Shown here in pieces: positions 1-7,742 of a stretch of 64,000 bases of DNA (the first letter of the stretch is position 1; every line of letters begins with the position of its first letter). The translations under genes and the position numbers were made by a program. The DNA lies in contig JAKPHF010000049.1 of the NCBI GenBank assembly GCA_029550525.1, positions 1 to 64,000 on the forward strand, written 5' to 3'. The DNA comes from Planctomycetota bacterium (GTDB taxonomy: Bacteria > Planctomycetota > Phycisphaerae > UBA1845 > PWPN01). The notes beneath the pieces were generated by a model. It was not told the origin of the DNA. It made no database searches and was given only the letters and a program-made list of their open reading frames with translations.

Positions 1-49
1 CTGCCTGGGGGACTGGAAACTGGATGGAGCCTGTCGTACTCTCCTGCAT

Positions 50-105
50 GGCGTATCCTCCGTAATGGGTGTCCTCAAGAACCACCCAGGATACGCCGCC
101 TTTTT
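50..105 (+). terminator. Intrinsic terminator-like hairpin
   Basis: A perfect 10-bp inverted repeat (GGCGTATCCT at 50-59, AGGATACGCC at 88-97) with an inner GGGTG/CACCC pair is followed by gcc and five T residues (101-105). This has the form of a rho-independent terminator for a plus-strand gene that lies left of the window. The loop is long, so an inverted repeat of a mobile element is the alternative. Confidence 0.5.
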
Positions 106-449
106 GTTCACGCCATCCACAAGAATTGGTTATATCTCGGGCTAAACCTCATCGGTGCTGTGGCCATACTAAGTTGGGATGCACGTCCCGGCGTTGGGTG
201 CTGTGTGCTGCGCATGGGAATGACAAGCCTCATCCTGTATACTGCGAATATCGCGAGAATTGCCCTAACTGTGAGTCTTAGTCTGAAAGGTTGGCACTGG
301 TTCCTATGTCATGATGTTCCCTATGTAATCATGGTCTCTCTGGCATGCGTATGTGTTGCCAGAATGCATGCAATGTTGGCGACGGCGAACAGGGGAGCCA
401 TTTTTCGCAGGACCGAGGGAATCGGGCATCAGGACGATTTGGACGCTGG
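106..449. other. Non-coding stretch at left edge
   Basis: No convincing gene was found here. The short open frames on both strands have no recognisable domain and no ribosome-binding site. The stretch lies between a terminator-like hairpin and mobile-element debris, so it may be remnant sequence. Confidence 0.4.
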
Positions 450-872
450 TTAACCAGAGGGGGCTGGCGGGGCAGCTATTGCCTTCCACATCACACGCTG
501 CTTGCGCCAATCGAGAACTGCGGCTATGGGCCGGAGCATGCGTTCGCGGAGGGGGTCGCGGCCTTGAAGGGTGCAGGGCAAGAACAGGATCGCCTCCTGG
601 ATGTCCGGGGCGAGGTTAAGCAGATTCATGATCTGCGAGATGCGGGCGCGGGTGACGTGACCCAGGCGGGCGAGGTCGGCCTGGTCGGTGATCTGGCCCG
701 ACTTGATGAGGTGGTCGAAGCGGATGGCCAGGGCCATCAAACGGGAGATGCGGGGCACTCTACCTGGCGCCACCGCTGGGGCTTCCAGCGGCGTTCCCCT
801 CGCAAGGACCTTCCGGCTGCCGCGCCCCCGGCGGAAGTGCACCTGCCTCTGGATCGTCAAACCTGCGGTCAT
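450..872 (-). CDS. Small HTH protein paired with a recombinase remnant
   Basis: 140 residues. The start is the ATG of an ATGA overlap with the stop of the recombinase fragment at 869, which shows translational coupling and sets the start. The central part (about residues 39-85) contains a helix-turn-helix-like stretch with ITDQADLARLGHVTRA and the block MNLLNLAPDIQE. This matches, from memory, the short DNA-binding-like proteins that follow large serine recombinases in planctomycete mobile elements. The C-terminus has a DWRKQR motif also typical of that group. Because its upstream partner is only a C-terminal piece, this gene is probably a surviving part of a decayed element. A specific function is not known to me. 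Confidence 0.6.
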   Translation of the reverse strand: MTAGLTIQRQVHFRRGRGSRKVLARGTPLEAPAVAPGRVPRISRLMALAIRFDHLIKSGQITDQADLARLGHVTRARISQIMNLLNLAPDIQEAILFLPCTLQGRDPLRERMLRPIAAVLDWRKQRVMWKAIAAPPAPSG

Positions 873-1063
873 CCGATGGCCTCCTCGTTCAACCCCTCCG
901 CCAGCGTCTTGATGCCCGTGGGGTGAAACGTGATCGAAACGTTGCCGTTGACCCCGTCGTAGTCCACGCGCTGGATCAACAGGTGCAGGATTCGGGCCTG
1001 TTCCCGCGGGGCGAGCGTGTCCCACACCGGCTCGAAGAGCGGTAAGCGTCCGGTGAACCGCAT
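869..1063 (-). pseudogene. C-terminal fragment of a large serine recombinase
   Basis: A 64-residue open stretch ends in the motif RVDYDG...SITFHPTGIKTLAE, which resembles the extreme C-terminus of resolvase/recombinase-family proteins of planctomycetes. The catalytic resolvase domain, zinc ribbon and coiled coil are all absent. Upstream sequence is instead an unrelated IS66-like fragment. The ATG at 1063 is only the first in-frame Met of the fragment and need not be used. The stop overlaps the next gene's start (ATGA). Interpretation as a truncated gene is inference from family length; the family call is from memory. Confidence 0.55.
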
Positions 1064-1115
1064 CTGGGGGGAATGACTGGGCCGGCATGTCCCGTGCTTA
1101 GCTGGCGGCGGCTTT

Positions 1116-1310
1116 TCAGCGAGGCGGGAGCAGCTGATCGAGCTGGCTGACCGGCGTGGCGGCGATGCGGGAGAGCACGTCCTTGAGGTAGGCGAACGGT
1201 TCGATCTTATGCCGCTCGCCGGTGGCGATGATACTGAAGAGGACCGCGGCGGTGCGGCCGCCGTTGTCGCTGCCGCAGAAGAGCCAGTTCTTGCGGCCGA
1301 CGGCTGCGGT
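1116..1310 (-). pseudogene. IS66-family transposase C-terminal remnant
   Basis: Translating the minus strand in the frame that stops at 1116 gives a peptide with VGRKNWLFCGSDNGGRTAA followed by a block with PFAYLKDVLSRIA. This is the signature C-terminus of IS66-type (TnpC) transposases, where GRKNWLFAGS...GG is strongly conserved. Only about 65 residues remain, with no start codon, no DDE catalytic core and no accessory tnpA/tnpB genes. It directly abuts the 3' end of rsmE on one side and the recombinase fragment on the other, so this looks like nested insertion and decay. Confidence 0.65.
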
Positions 1311-1337
1311 GGGGTGTCTATTATGTGTCCGTGTAAT

Positions 1338-2090
1338 TCACACCCGAGAGGTCGCGTGGGCGAGGGCGGCCAGGGCGATGGCAGCGGTCTCGATGCGCAG
1401 GACATTGGGGCCGAGCGAGACGGGCACCGCGCTGGCGGCGAGCAGAGCATCAGCTTCGCGGGGGGACCAGCCGCCCTCCGGGCCGACGAAGGCCACGATC
1501 GTGCGGGCCTCACGAATGGGCTCGAGCATTTCGGTGACGGCAGTGGACGGCGCTTGCTGGGCGAGCATGGCGGCCAAGACGAGATCGAATCGGCTTAAGT
1601 CCACGAGATATTGATCGAGCGACGCAGGTGCGGGCAGATCGGGCAGCCAGCATTGACCCGACTGCTTGGCCGCTTCGATGGTCGTCCGCCGCCATTTGTC
1701 GCGTTTGTGATCGGACGCGCCCGCGACCGACCGTTCGGTGAGCAGCGGCTGAATGGCCGCGACGCTTAGCTCCGTACATTTTTCGATGAGCACATCCTGC
1801 CGGGGGCCCTTGGGCATGGCCACTGCGAGCGTCAGCGCAGGAGCGGGGCGTGGCTGCTCGACGACCGGGCCAACCCTTGCTTCCACGACGGACTTTGAGA
1901 CGGCGGCGATGGTTGCCGCAGCCTGACGGCCTCGTCCGTCGAAGAGCACGAGTTCATCGCCCACGGACAAGCGGCGCGAGAGTCTGGCGTGGCGGCTCTC
2001 GTGTTCGCTCAACATCACGGTAGGCGACGAGTTGCTTTCCGCGCACGCAGCCAGGTCCTCGTAATAACATCGCAGACTCATGTTCGGCAT
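1338..2090 (-). CDS. rsmE: 16S rRNA (uracil1498-N3)-methyltransferase RsmE
   Basis: 250 residues, the usual family length. RsmE uses S-adenosylmethionine to methylate N3 of U1498 in 16S rRNA. The SPOUT-fold signatures are visible near the C-terminus: FVGPEGGWSPREAD and the later LGPNVLRIETAA, which form the cofactor-binding trefoil knot. Upstream are the PUA-like N-terminal region with LSRRLSVGDELVLFDGRG and the block MPKGPRQDVLIEKCTELSV. The start is MPNMSLR at 2090; MSLR at 2081 is an equally acceptable start. The open frame continues upstream to 3398, but that part has no family similarity. The gene is divergent from the membrane-protein gene at 2202, and its 3' end touches IS debris. Confidence 0.9.
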   Translation of the reverse strand: MPNMSLRCYYEDLAACAESNSSPTVMLSEHESRHARLSRRLSVGDELVLFDGRGRQAAATIAAVSKSVVEARVGPVVEQPRPAPALTLAVAMPKGPRQDVLIEKCTELSVAAIQPLLTERSVAGASDHKRDKWRRTTIEAAKQSGQCWLPDLPAPASLDQYLVDLSRFDLVLAAMLAQQAPSTAVTEMLEPIREARTIVAFVGPEGGWSPREADALLAASAVPVSLGPNVLRIETAAIALAALAHATSRV

Positions 2091-2201
2091 TATCGGGCGG
2101 GGCAGAACGATCCGCAATGAAGTGGCCGGTGGGATTGGCCGATCAGGCGATAGCGGGCGATCGCCGGCAGCCGGCTCGCTGCGCGCCTCGGGGGAGTACA
2201 G

Positions 2202-2915
2202 ATGACCACGTTGGATTCGACAGCCTCGCAAGACATCGACGCCCTGTTGGCCGAGGCCGACTCGCTCATGAACGAGATGGCGGTCAGCCTGGGGGCCTCG
2301 TCGACAGACGACTCGGATGCGAGTTCGGCGAAAGGGGCGACCGGGGCCGATGCTGCCAGGACGGACGCCGACGCCGCCGAGGCGGCTGCGCCCGATTCGT
2401 CGGGGGCGAGCGACGTATCGGCGGACGCTGTTCGCGAATTGATGGAGGGGGTGACCGGCTTTTCCGAGCAGGTCGATCCCGAGGCACAACTTGAAGCCGA
2501 GCGTTCTGCCGACGAACTCGTCGATGACGAGGTGGAGGCGGTGCTGAGCCGGTTGTCCACGGGGGGGAGCGTTCTCGGGCCTCGGTCCGCGCCCGAAGAG
2601 TGGGTGGCGGAGGCTGAAGCGGGCAAGGATGGCCAGGCGGGCGAGCAACTCCCGCATATCCCGGAAACACTCACCGATAGCGGCGATACGACGGCCGGAC
2701 GGATCGGCCGAATCCTCGGCCGCGTGGCGGAATCCGGGCCTGTCAGCGTGGCGAAAATTCCATTGCGGGTCCTGGTCCACGTGCTCGCCGTGCTCGACCG
2801 CCCGTTTGCCGGCCTGGGTCACGGCGTCAAGACCGTGCTTGGGTACGTGGCGATCGGCACGTTGCTGGTGGCCATGGGGACATGGTTGGTGGGGAGTCTG
2901 CAGTTGGTGAACTGA
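2202..2915 (+). CDS. Membrane-anchored protein with FliM-like N-terminal peptide
   Basis: 237 residues, start supported by a GGGGGAG ribosome-binding site. Residues 9-18 read SQDIDALLAE, almost the CheY-binding EIDALL peptide of FliM, and match the N-terminus of the FliN-family protein at 13810-14313 (QDIDALLAE identical). The middle (about 30-150) is acidic, Ala/Asp/Ser-rich and probably disordered. The C-terminus carries a hydrophobic segment (about residues 210-233, VLGYVAIGTLLVAMGTWLVG) that should anchor it in the inner membrane. I recognise no enzymatic domain. It is divergent from rsmE. A role linking a receiver protein to the membrane is speculative. Confidence 0.65.
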   Translation: MTTLDSTASQDIDALLAEADSLMNEMAVSLGASSTDDSDASSAKGATGADAARTDADAAEAAAPDSSGASDVSADAVRELMEGVTGFSEQVDPEAQLEAERSADELVDDEVEAVLSRLSTGGSVLGPRSAPEEWVAEAEAGKDGQAGEQLPHIPETLTDSGDTTAGRIGRILGRVAESGPVSVAKIPLRVLVHVLAVLDRPFAGLGHGVKTVLGYVAIGTLLVAMGTWLVGSLQLVN

Positions 2916-3111
2916 GATGGGTTCACCATTCCTGCAACGCCGACGCGGCGTCAACCTCGAGAAAAGTCGGCAAGGCCAAACCACGTCGTTCACGCGATCC
3001 GCTTGTAAAAAGCAGCGATCTGCATTACTGGGTAGGGCGGCGGAATTGCCGGACGGCCGCGAGCACAGGTCCCGCGGGTGCGGCGTACGCTCTGACCAGG
3101 ACTCACCAGCC

Positions 3112-4314
3112 ATGCAGGATCTATTCAGCGGACTCGTCCAAGAGGTTGCTCCCCAAGTCATCGCATTTCGTCGCGAATTACACGCCCATCCGGAGCTGTC
3201 GTTCCAGGAACACGAGACGGCTCGCCGCATACGGGATCGACTGGGACAGATCGCGAACTTGCAGGTATTGCCGCCGTACATCGAGACGGACGTCGTGGCG
3301 GTGCTCAACGCCGACATGCCGGGGCCCTGCATTCTGCTGCGGGCGGATATCGACGCGCTGCCGATCCAGGAGGAGACGGGCGTGGCGTATGCGTCCACGC
3401 GTCAGGGCGTGATGCACGCGTGCGGACACGACGGGCACGCGGCGACATTGCTGGGCACGGCGATGGTGTTGTCGCGGGTGGCCGATCAGTTGCCGGGCAA
3501 AGTGAAGTTCGTGTTCCAGCCGGCGGAGGAGGACGGCGGCGGTGGCGGCGTGCTCTGCGAGCGAGGCGTGCTGGACGAGCCGAAGGTGGACGCGGCGGTC
3601 GCGCTGCATGCCTGGCCTTACGAGCCGGTGGGTAGCATCGCCATTCGGCCGGGCTGGGTGATGGCGGCGAGCAACCCGTTCAAGGTCAGCATCCAGGGCG
3701 TGGGCAGTCACGGGGCCTATCCACATCGCGGCATCGATTCGATCGTGGTGGCCGCCCACATCATCACCGCGCTGCAGACGATCGTGTCGCGCACCATCGA
3801 TCCGCAGGACGCGGCAGTAGTGACGATCGGTCAGATCCACGCGGGGACGGCGGAGAACATCATCCCAGCCCGGGCGGAGATGGAAGGCACCATGCGCTAC
3901 ACGCGCCTGGAGCTGGGAGAACAGTTGCGGCAACGGCTGAGCCGCATCATCGAGCATACCGCCCAGGCGCACGGAGCGACTGCCCGGGTGGAGATCATCG
4001 ATGGCTACCCGCCGATGTACAACGACGATGATTTGAGTGCTCTCATTACGACCACCGGACGGGAACTGCTGGGGGAGGCGAACGTGGTCACCGCGGTACC
4101 GGTGAGCATGGGCGTGGAAGATTTCGCTTACTATGCCCAAAAGGTGCCGGCGGCCATGTTCCGGTTGGGCGTGCGGCCTGTGGCGTCGGACAGCTACCCT
4201 TCGTTGCACAACCCGGCATTCAACTTCAACGATGATGCCCTGCCGATCGGAATTCGGATGTTCTGTGAGATCGCGACACGCTTTCTGCGCGCGGGCGGCC
4301 GGGGCACCAAGTAG
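3112..4314 (+). CDS. M20-family metal-dependent amidohydrolase
   Basis: 400 residues from MQDLFSGL; the frame is open further upstream, but the family homology begins with FRRELHAHPELSFQE. This is the M20D group (hippurate hydrolase, N-acyl-L-amino acid amidohydrolase, indole-acetyl-amino acid hydrolase), which removes acyl groups from N-acyl amino acids or peptides. Metal-binding residues are recognisable: ACGHDGH (Cys and His), FQPAEEDGGGG (catalytic and metal Glu), HAWP (His) and the C-terminal SLHNPAFNFND. The dimerisation domain lies between about residues 180 and 290, with VSIQGVGSHGAYPHRGID. No signal peptide is seen, so it should be cytoplasmic. The exact substrate cannot be read from the sequence. 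Confidence 0.88.
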   Translation: MQDLFSGLVQEVAPQVIAFRRELHAHPELSFQEHETARRIRDRLGQIANLQVLPPYIETDVVAVLNADMPGPCILLRADIDALPIQEETGVAYASTRQGVMHACGHDGHAATLLGTAMVLSRVADQLPGKVKFVFQPAEEDGGGGGVLCERGVLDEPKVDAAVALHAWPYEPVGSIAIRPGWVMAASNPFKVSIQGVGSHGAYPHRGIDSIVVAAHIITALQTIVSRTIDPQDAAVVTIGQIHAGTAENIIPARAEMEGTMRYTRLELGEQLRQRLSRIIEHTAQAHGATARVEIIDGYPPMYNDDDLSALITTTGRELLGEANVVTAVPVSMGVEDFAYYAQKVPAAMFRLGVRPVASDSYPSLHNPAFNFNDDALPIGIRMFCEIATRFLRAGGRGTK

Positions 4315-4369
4315 CCACACGCCGCGGAAGCTTGCCCGCGGTCCCCGAATCCGTATAGTTCGCAGTCTT

Positions 4370-4539
4370 GGGGGGTGGGCGTCTCGCCCGCCTGAAGGGG
4401 GCGAGAGAGAGTCCTGATGCGCAGCATCTTCAATCGACAACGGCGACAACGGCCGGGATGAGTGCGGCGTCATTTTTTGGCCGATAGCGACGCAATCGGC
4501 ATCAGCAGGGGAAGAGGCGGGCGAGACGCCCGCCCCCCC
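4370..4539. repeat. Inverted pair of GGCGGGC-type palindromic repeats
   Basis: Two copies of a short GC-rich palindrome lie in opposite orientation: GGTGGGCGTCTCGCCCGCC at 4375-4393 and GGCGGGCGAGACGCCCGCC at 4517-4535, each with a run of C/G on its outer side. The same family recurs at 22488, 28646, 32291, 32385 and inside a gene at 50766. The arrangement resembles REP/BIME units. The pair fills most of the intergenic space between the amidohydrolase and rubrerythrin genes. Confidence 0.7.
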
Positions 4540-4601
4540 AACAAGAGCAATACTTCGGTCGTTTCTTCGGAATCGTGGTTTTCATACACAGGAGTATCAA
4601 C

Positions 4602-5099
4602 ATGCCTAGCACGACGGAGAATCTGTGGGAAGCTTTCGCGGGCGAATGCCAGGCCCATCGCAAGTACACGATGTTCGCGGAGAAGGCCGAGAAGGACGGA
4701 TTCCCTAATATCGCCCGGCTGTTCAGGACTGCGGCGGAAGCCGAGCGCATCCACGCGGAAGGACACATGAACGCGCTGGGAGAGGTCAAGACGACGGCCG
4801 AGAATCTCGAGGCGGCGGTGAAAGGTGAGACGTACGAGTACAAGGACATGTACCCGCCCATGCTCACGCAGGCCGAAGCCGAGGGGCACAAGGCCAAGCG
4901 GATGTTCGGCTTTGCGGTCAAGGCCGAGGAAGTGCACGCGAAGTTGTACGCCCTGGCGCTGGAGGCGGCGCGGCAGGGCAAGGACCTCGAGACGGCCGAG
5001 TTCTACCTGTGTCCGATCTGCGGCCACATCGAGATGGGTAAACCGCCGGCGCAGTGCCCGATCTGCGGCGTCAAGGCGGAGAAGTTTGTCCAAGTTTGA
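4602..5099 (+). CDS. Rubrerythrin
   Basis: 165 residues from MPSTTENLW, preceded by AGGAG at the right distance; an upstream in-frame start at 4575 lacks such a site. The N-terminal ferritin-like four-helix domain (residues 1 to about 130) carries the di-iron Glu/His residues (FAGECQAH, AEAERIHAEGH, EEVHAKLY). The C-terminus is a rubredoxin-like domain with two CPICG knuckles (CPICGHIEMGKPPAQCPICG) holding one iron. Rubrerythrins reduce hydrogen peroxide with electrons from rubredoxin or ferredoxin in anaerobes and microaerophiles. The following gene starts 13 nt downstream on the same strand, so they may be co-transcribed despite unrelated functions. Confidence 0.93.
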   Translation: MPSTTENLWEAFAGECQAHRKYTMFAEKAEKDGFPNIARLFRTAAEAERIHAEGHMNALGEVKTTAENLEAAVKGETYEYKDMYPPMLTQAEAEGHKAKRMFGFAVKAEEVHAKLYALALEAARQGKDLETAEFYLCPICGHIEMGKPPAQCPICGVKAEKFVQV

Positions 5100-5112
5100 C
5101 GGGGAGAGATCA

Positions 5113-6327
5113 ATGATGCGGATCAACGCTCTGGCGATTGCGACGGTTGGACTGAGCCTCTCAGCGGCGAGCGGCGTGCGGGCCCAGTTGGTGCCCGAGC
5201 CGCTGTTCGTCGTTCCCGAGGGGGTCGAGACGCGCTGGGCGAGTTCAGAGAACTTCAAAGGTGAAAAGGGGGCGGGCGGTCAGGCCAAGGCCGGCCGCAA
5301 GGGCTCGCCCAGTTTTCATTTCCACCCTGGCGAGAAGAAGGTCCTGGCCGAAGTCCAGGGCACCAGCGGCATGGTGCGGCGGATCTGGGTGACCATCAAC
5401 GACCGCATCCCGGAAACGCTTCGCGGCATTCGCATCGACATGTATTGGGACGGGGCGGACAAGCCGGCCGTGTCGGCGCCGCTGGGCGACTTCTTCTGCC
5501 AGAGCCTCGGCCGCATGTCGCACCCGTTCGAGTCGGCGCTGTTCTCGAACCCCGAGGGCCGCAGCTTCAACTGCTACATTCCCATGCCTTTCCGCACGGG
5601 CATGAAGATCGAGGTCACCAACGAGAGCGATCACTATCTGGACATGTTCTTTTACGACGTGGATTACACCATCGGCGACCGGCTGCCCGACAACAGCCTG
5701 TACTTTCATGCCCATTGGCGGCGTGAGAACCCGACCACGCTACAGAAGGACTTCGAGATTCTGCCCAAGGTTCGGGGCCGCGGCCGATATCTCGGCTGCG
5801 TGTTGGGCGTGATCGCCGACATGGATACCTACTTCGCGTCCTGGTGGGGCGAAGGCGAGGTGAAGATCTACCTCGACGGCGATGAACAATATCCGACACT
5901 ATGCGGCACGGGTACAGAAGACTATATCGGCACGGGCTGGGGCCAGGGGCCGTACTCGAATCTGTACCAGGGCTGCAACTACGCCGACGGTATCAAGAAC
6001 TGGTGGAGCTTTTATCGGTTACATGTGCCCGACCCGGTCTACTTCCACCAGGACTGCCGCGTCACCATCCAGCAGATCGGCTGCTGGGCGCCCGATAACC
6101 GCAAGCAGATGCACGAGGCGGGCCGGACGATTTATAAGGCGGGCCCCGGCTTGGTCAAGGTGGATATGTCACCGGACAGCGGCATCGCGGAGTACGGACT
6201 GTTCGAGCGTCAGGACGACTGGTCGAGCTGCGCGTACTTCTACTTGGACCGGCCGACGAACGATCTGCCGCCCCTGGCTCCGCTGGCTCAGCGTCTGGCC
6301 GGGCTGAAGCAGCCGGCGGAGAAATGA
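5113..6327 (+). CDS. Secreted DUF2961 (GH172-like) protein
   Basis: 404 residues with a signal peptide (MMRINALAIATVGLSLSAASGVRAQ, written here only as the first 25 positions; predicted cleavage after VRA). The body carries DUF2961 hallmarks: RIWVTINDR, FRTGMKIEV, and the conserved GTGTEDYIGTGWG motif near residues 268-280. Members of this family are now placed in glycoside hydrolase family GH172, whose characterised enzymes act on fructofuranose or arabinofuranose linkages. The start has a GGGGAG site, and a second Met follows directly. It probably acts outside the cytoplasmic membrane on plant or microbial polysaccharide. The substrate is not predictable here. Confidence 0.85.
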   Translation: MMRINALAIATVGLSLSAASGVRAQLVPEPLFVVPEGVETRWASSENFKGEKGAGGQAKAGRKGSPSFHFHPGEKKVLAEVQGTSGMVRRIWVTINDRIPETLRGIRIDMYWDGADKPAVSAPLGDFFCQSLGRMSHPFESALFSNPEGRSFNCYIPMPFRTGMKIEVTNESDHYLDMFFYDVDYTIGDRLPDNSLYFHAHWRRENPTTLQKDFEILPKVRGRGRYLGCVLGVIADMDTYFASWWGEGEVKIYLDGDEQYPTLCGTGTEDYIGTGWGQGPYSNLYQGCNYADGIKNWWSFYRLHVPDPVYFHQDCRVTIQQIGCWAPDNRKQMHEAGRTIYKAGPGLVKVDMSPDSGIAEYGLFERQDDWSSCAYFYLDRPTNDLPPLAPLAQRLAGLKQPAEK

Positions 6328-6347
6328 GCGGCAGGGCCGAAGCCAGA

Positions 6348-6412
6348 ATGACGAATGCCCAATGACGAAATCCGAATGACGAGGTCCGGGTGGACGAGAT
6401 TCGGATGAGTCA
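6348..6412. repeat. GAATGACGAA-type tandem micro-repeat
   Basis: Imperfect tandem copies of a unit like CGAATGACGAAATCC fill 6348-6412 after the GH172-like gene. A related array, in the complementary sense (TTCGACATTCGGACTTCGGG), is found at 33013-33092. It is non-coding and present in two unrelated intergenic regions. Confidence 0.6.
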
Positions 6413-6488
6413 TGGCGGGGTCCGGGGCGGCTGACGAGACTGGTTCTGGTCCCAATACTGGGGTTATCGCCCCGGGGCACACCTTTTT

Positions 6489-6532
6489 GTCTCCCCTGGC
6501 GAGCCGAAAGACGGGCTTTCGTTAGGGGAGAC
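6489..6532. repeat. Strong two-part hairpin upstream of PEP-CTERM gene
   Basis: GTCTCCCCT (6489-6497) pairs perfectly with AGGGGAGAC (6524-6532), and inside it CGAAAG (6505-6510) pairs with CTTTCG (6516-6521). The T-run lies before the hairpin rather than after it on the plus strand, so it is not a normal terminator for the gene at 5113. It sits about 125 bp upstream of the PEP-CTERM gene and could be a leader RNA structure or a small mobile repeat. Confidence 0.5.
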
Positions 6533-6655
6533 ATTGTTTCGTACTTGACATGTCGCGATTTCACGCGAAAGAAATACAAGGAGACGGTTTGTCGCCCAAC
6601 CGGCTTCGAGGAGGGGAAGAGGGCCCGCACGGTCTTCTGCTGGTCCATTCCAGGC

Positions 6656-7351
6656 ATGTTTTACCGTGTTGTGATGGTTGTGGTGCTCGTGTGCGCGGGG
6701 GGCGCTGCGGGCGGTCCCGTGGTTAACGGGAGCTTTGAAACCGGCGATCTGACCGGCTGGACTCCGGGCATCGCAGTCGGAGACCCGTCCAATCCCTGGG
6801 CCACCTGGGGCCGGTTCGTCGCTTCGGAGGCTCCGCCCAATCCGGCATATCAGCCTGCACCGCCGAGTGTACTGCCGGCAGAGGGCAACTATTTTGCCGT
6901 TCTGCACCATGACGGCCATCCGAACTCGAACCACTCGATCTTCCAGGATATTTCCATTACCGACACGGATACGGTTCTGCGGTTCTGGCTCAACGTGGAT
7001 TTGAACCCGCACAACCCGTACGGACAGGGGCAAGGCTCCTGGGCCTGGGTCACGCTCGAGGAGCGGCGTCCGGGCGGCAGCAGCTACCGGCTGGTTACCT
7101 TCGGCGGCGCGCAGAACGGGATGCGCTACGGCACGGACGGCTGGCAGTTGATGCATTTCGATCTGAACGACTACACCACCTACACACAGTTGCGGATCCG
7201 GTTCGAACTCCAGACGGGCAACAACTACTCGCCGGGACACCACCGCCTCATGCTGGACGGCGTCAGCCTGGTGCCCGAGCCGGCATGCCTGACGCTGCTC
7301 GCGCTGGGGGCGGGCGTGCTGGTCCGTCGTCCCCGCAGAACGCGGGCGTGA
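6656..7351 (+). CDS. PEP-CTERM secreted protein
   Basis: 231 residues from MFYRVVMVVVLVCAGGAA, which gives a signal peptide; the frame is open upstream to 6545 but that part is charged and unlikely to be translated. The mature part begins with VNGSFETGDLTGWT, the typical start of a jelly-roll carbohydrate-binding-like domain (CBM_4_9 type). The C-terminus is a PEP-CTERM sorting signal: VPEP, a hydrophobic helix (LTLLALGAGVLV) and a final Arg cluster (RRPRRTRA). Such proteins are exported and processed by exosortase. No ribosome-binding site is obvious at 6656. Confidence 0.75.
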   Translation: MFYRVVMVVVLVCAGGAAGGPVVNGSFETGDLTGWTPGIAVGDPSNPWATWGRFVASEAPPNPAYQPAPPSVLPAEGNYFAVLHHDGHPNSNHSIFQDISITDTDTVLRFWLNVDLNPHNPYGQGQGSWAWVTLEERRPGGSSYRLVTFGGAQNGMRYGTDGWQLMHFDLNDYTTYTQLRIRFELQTGNNYSPGHHRLMLDGVSLVPEPACLTLLALGAGVLVRRPRRTRA

Positions 7352-7352
7352 A

Positions 7353-7408
7353 GTAGCTGTCAACTGTCAGCTTTCAGCTATCAGCCAGCGGTTGTCGGTT
7401 GTCAGCTC
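7353..7408. repeat. AGCTGTCAGCT-type micro-repeat
   Basis: An array of near-copies of CAGCTTTCAGCTATCAGC and CAACTGTCAGC lies between the PEP-CTERM gene and the truncated oxidoreductase. The same repeat type occurs at 23347-23401 and 32928-32967, always between genes. The end of the truncated gene at 7374 is inside this repeat. Confidence 0.6.
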
Positions 7409-7742
7409 GCCCCGCGTACGGCAACGCGCTGACCGTTCCCCCCACGATGACACTAATCAGATGCTTGCCGGCATTGGCGGCCGCAATGGCCTGAGAGGCG
7501 TGCAGGTGGTGGGGCGTGTAGATACCCACCACGTCCAGCGACGGGTCGGCCAGGGCGTCTTCGAGACGGTCGTGGACAGCCGCGTCGAGATTGTGTTGCT
7601 CGACGAAGGCTTGCGCTCCTTGCTTTGTCGCGCTCACCACGTGCGTGACGCGGACGTCGTCGCGCTTGCGAAAGACTTCGAGATAGGCCCCCGCCGCCCA
7701 GCCGGGCCCCACGATCGCGATGTTCCACGTTTTGTGTGCCAT
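7374..7742 (-). pseudogene. Truncated Gfo/Idh/MocA oxidoreductase
   Basis: 122 codons from MAHKTWNIAIVGPGWAAGAY, with a good AGAGG ribosome-binding site. Residues 5-95 form the N-terminal Rossmann NAD(P)-binding half, including the motif IYTPHHLHASQAIAAANAGKH. Normal family members continue with an EKP motif and a further 230-300 residues of substrate domain. Here the similarity stops right after AGKHLIS near position 7455, and the frame runs into a dispersed repeat array. I therefore call it a 3'-truncated gene. Whether a short protein is still made is unknown. Confidence 0.7.

Noticed and set aside
2917-3111. 65-residue N-terminal extension of the M20 amidohydrolase
   Set aside because: It has no family similarity, while the conserved N-terminus begins just after 3112.
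6489-6532. Terminator for the GH172-like gene
   Set aside because: The T-run precedes the hairpin on the plus strand, and on the minus strand an A-run follows it.
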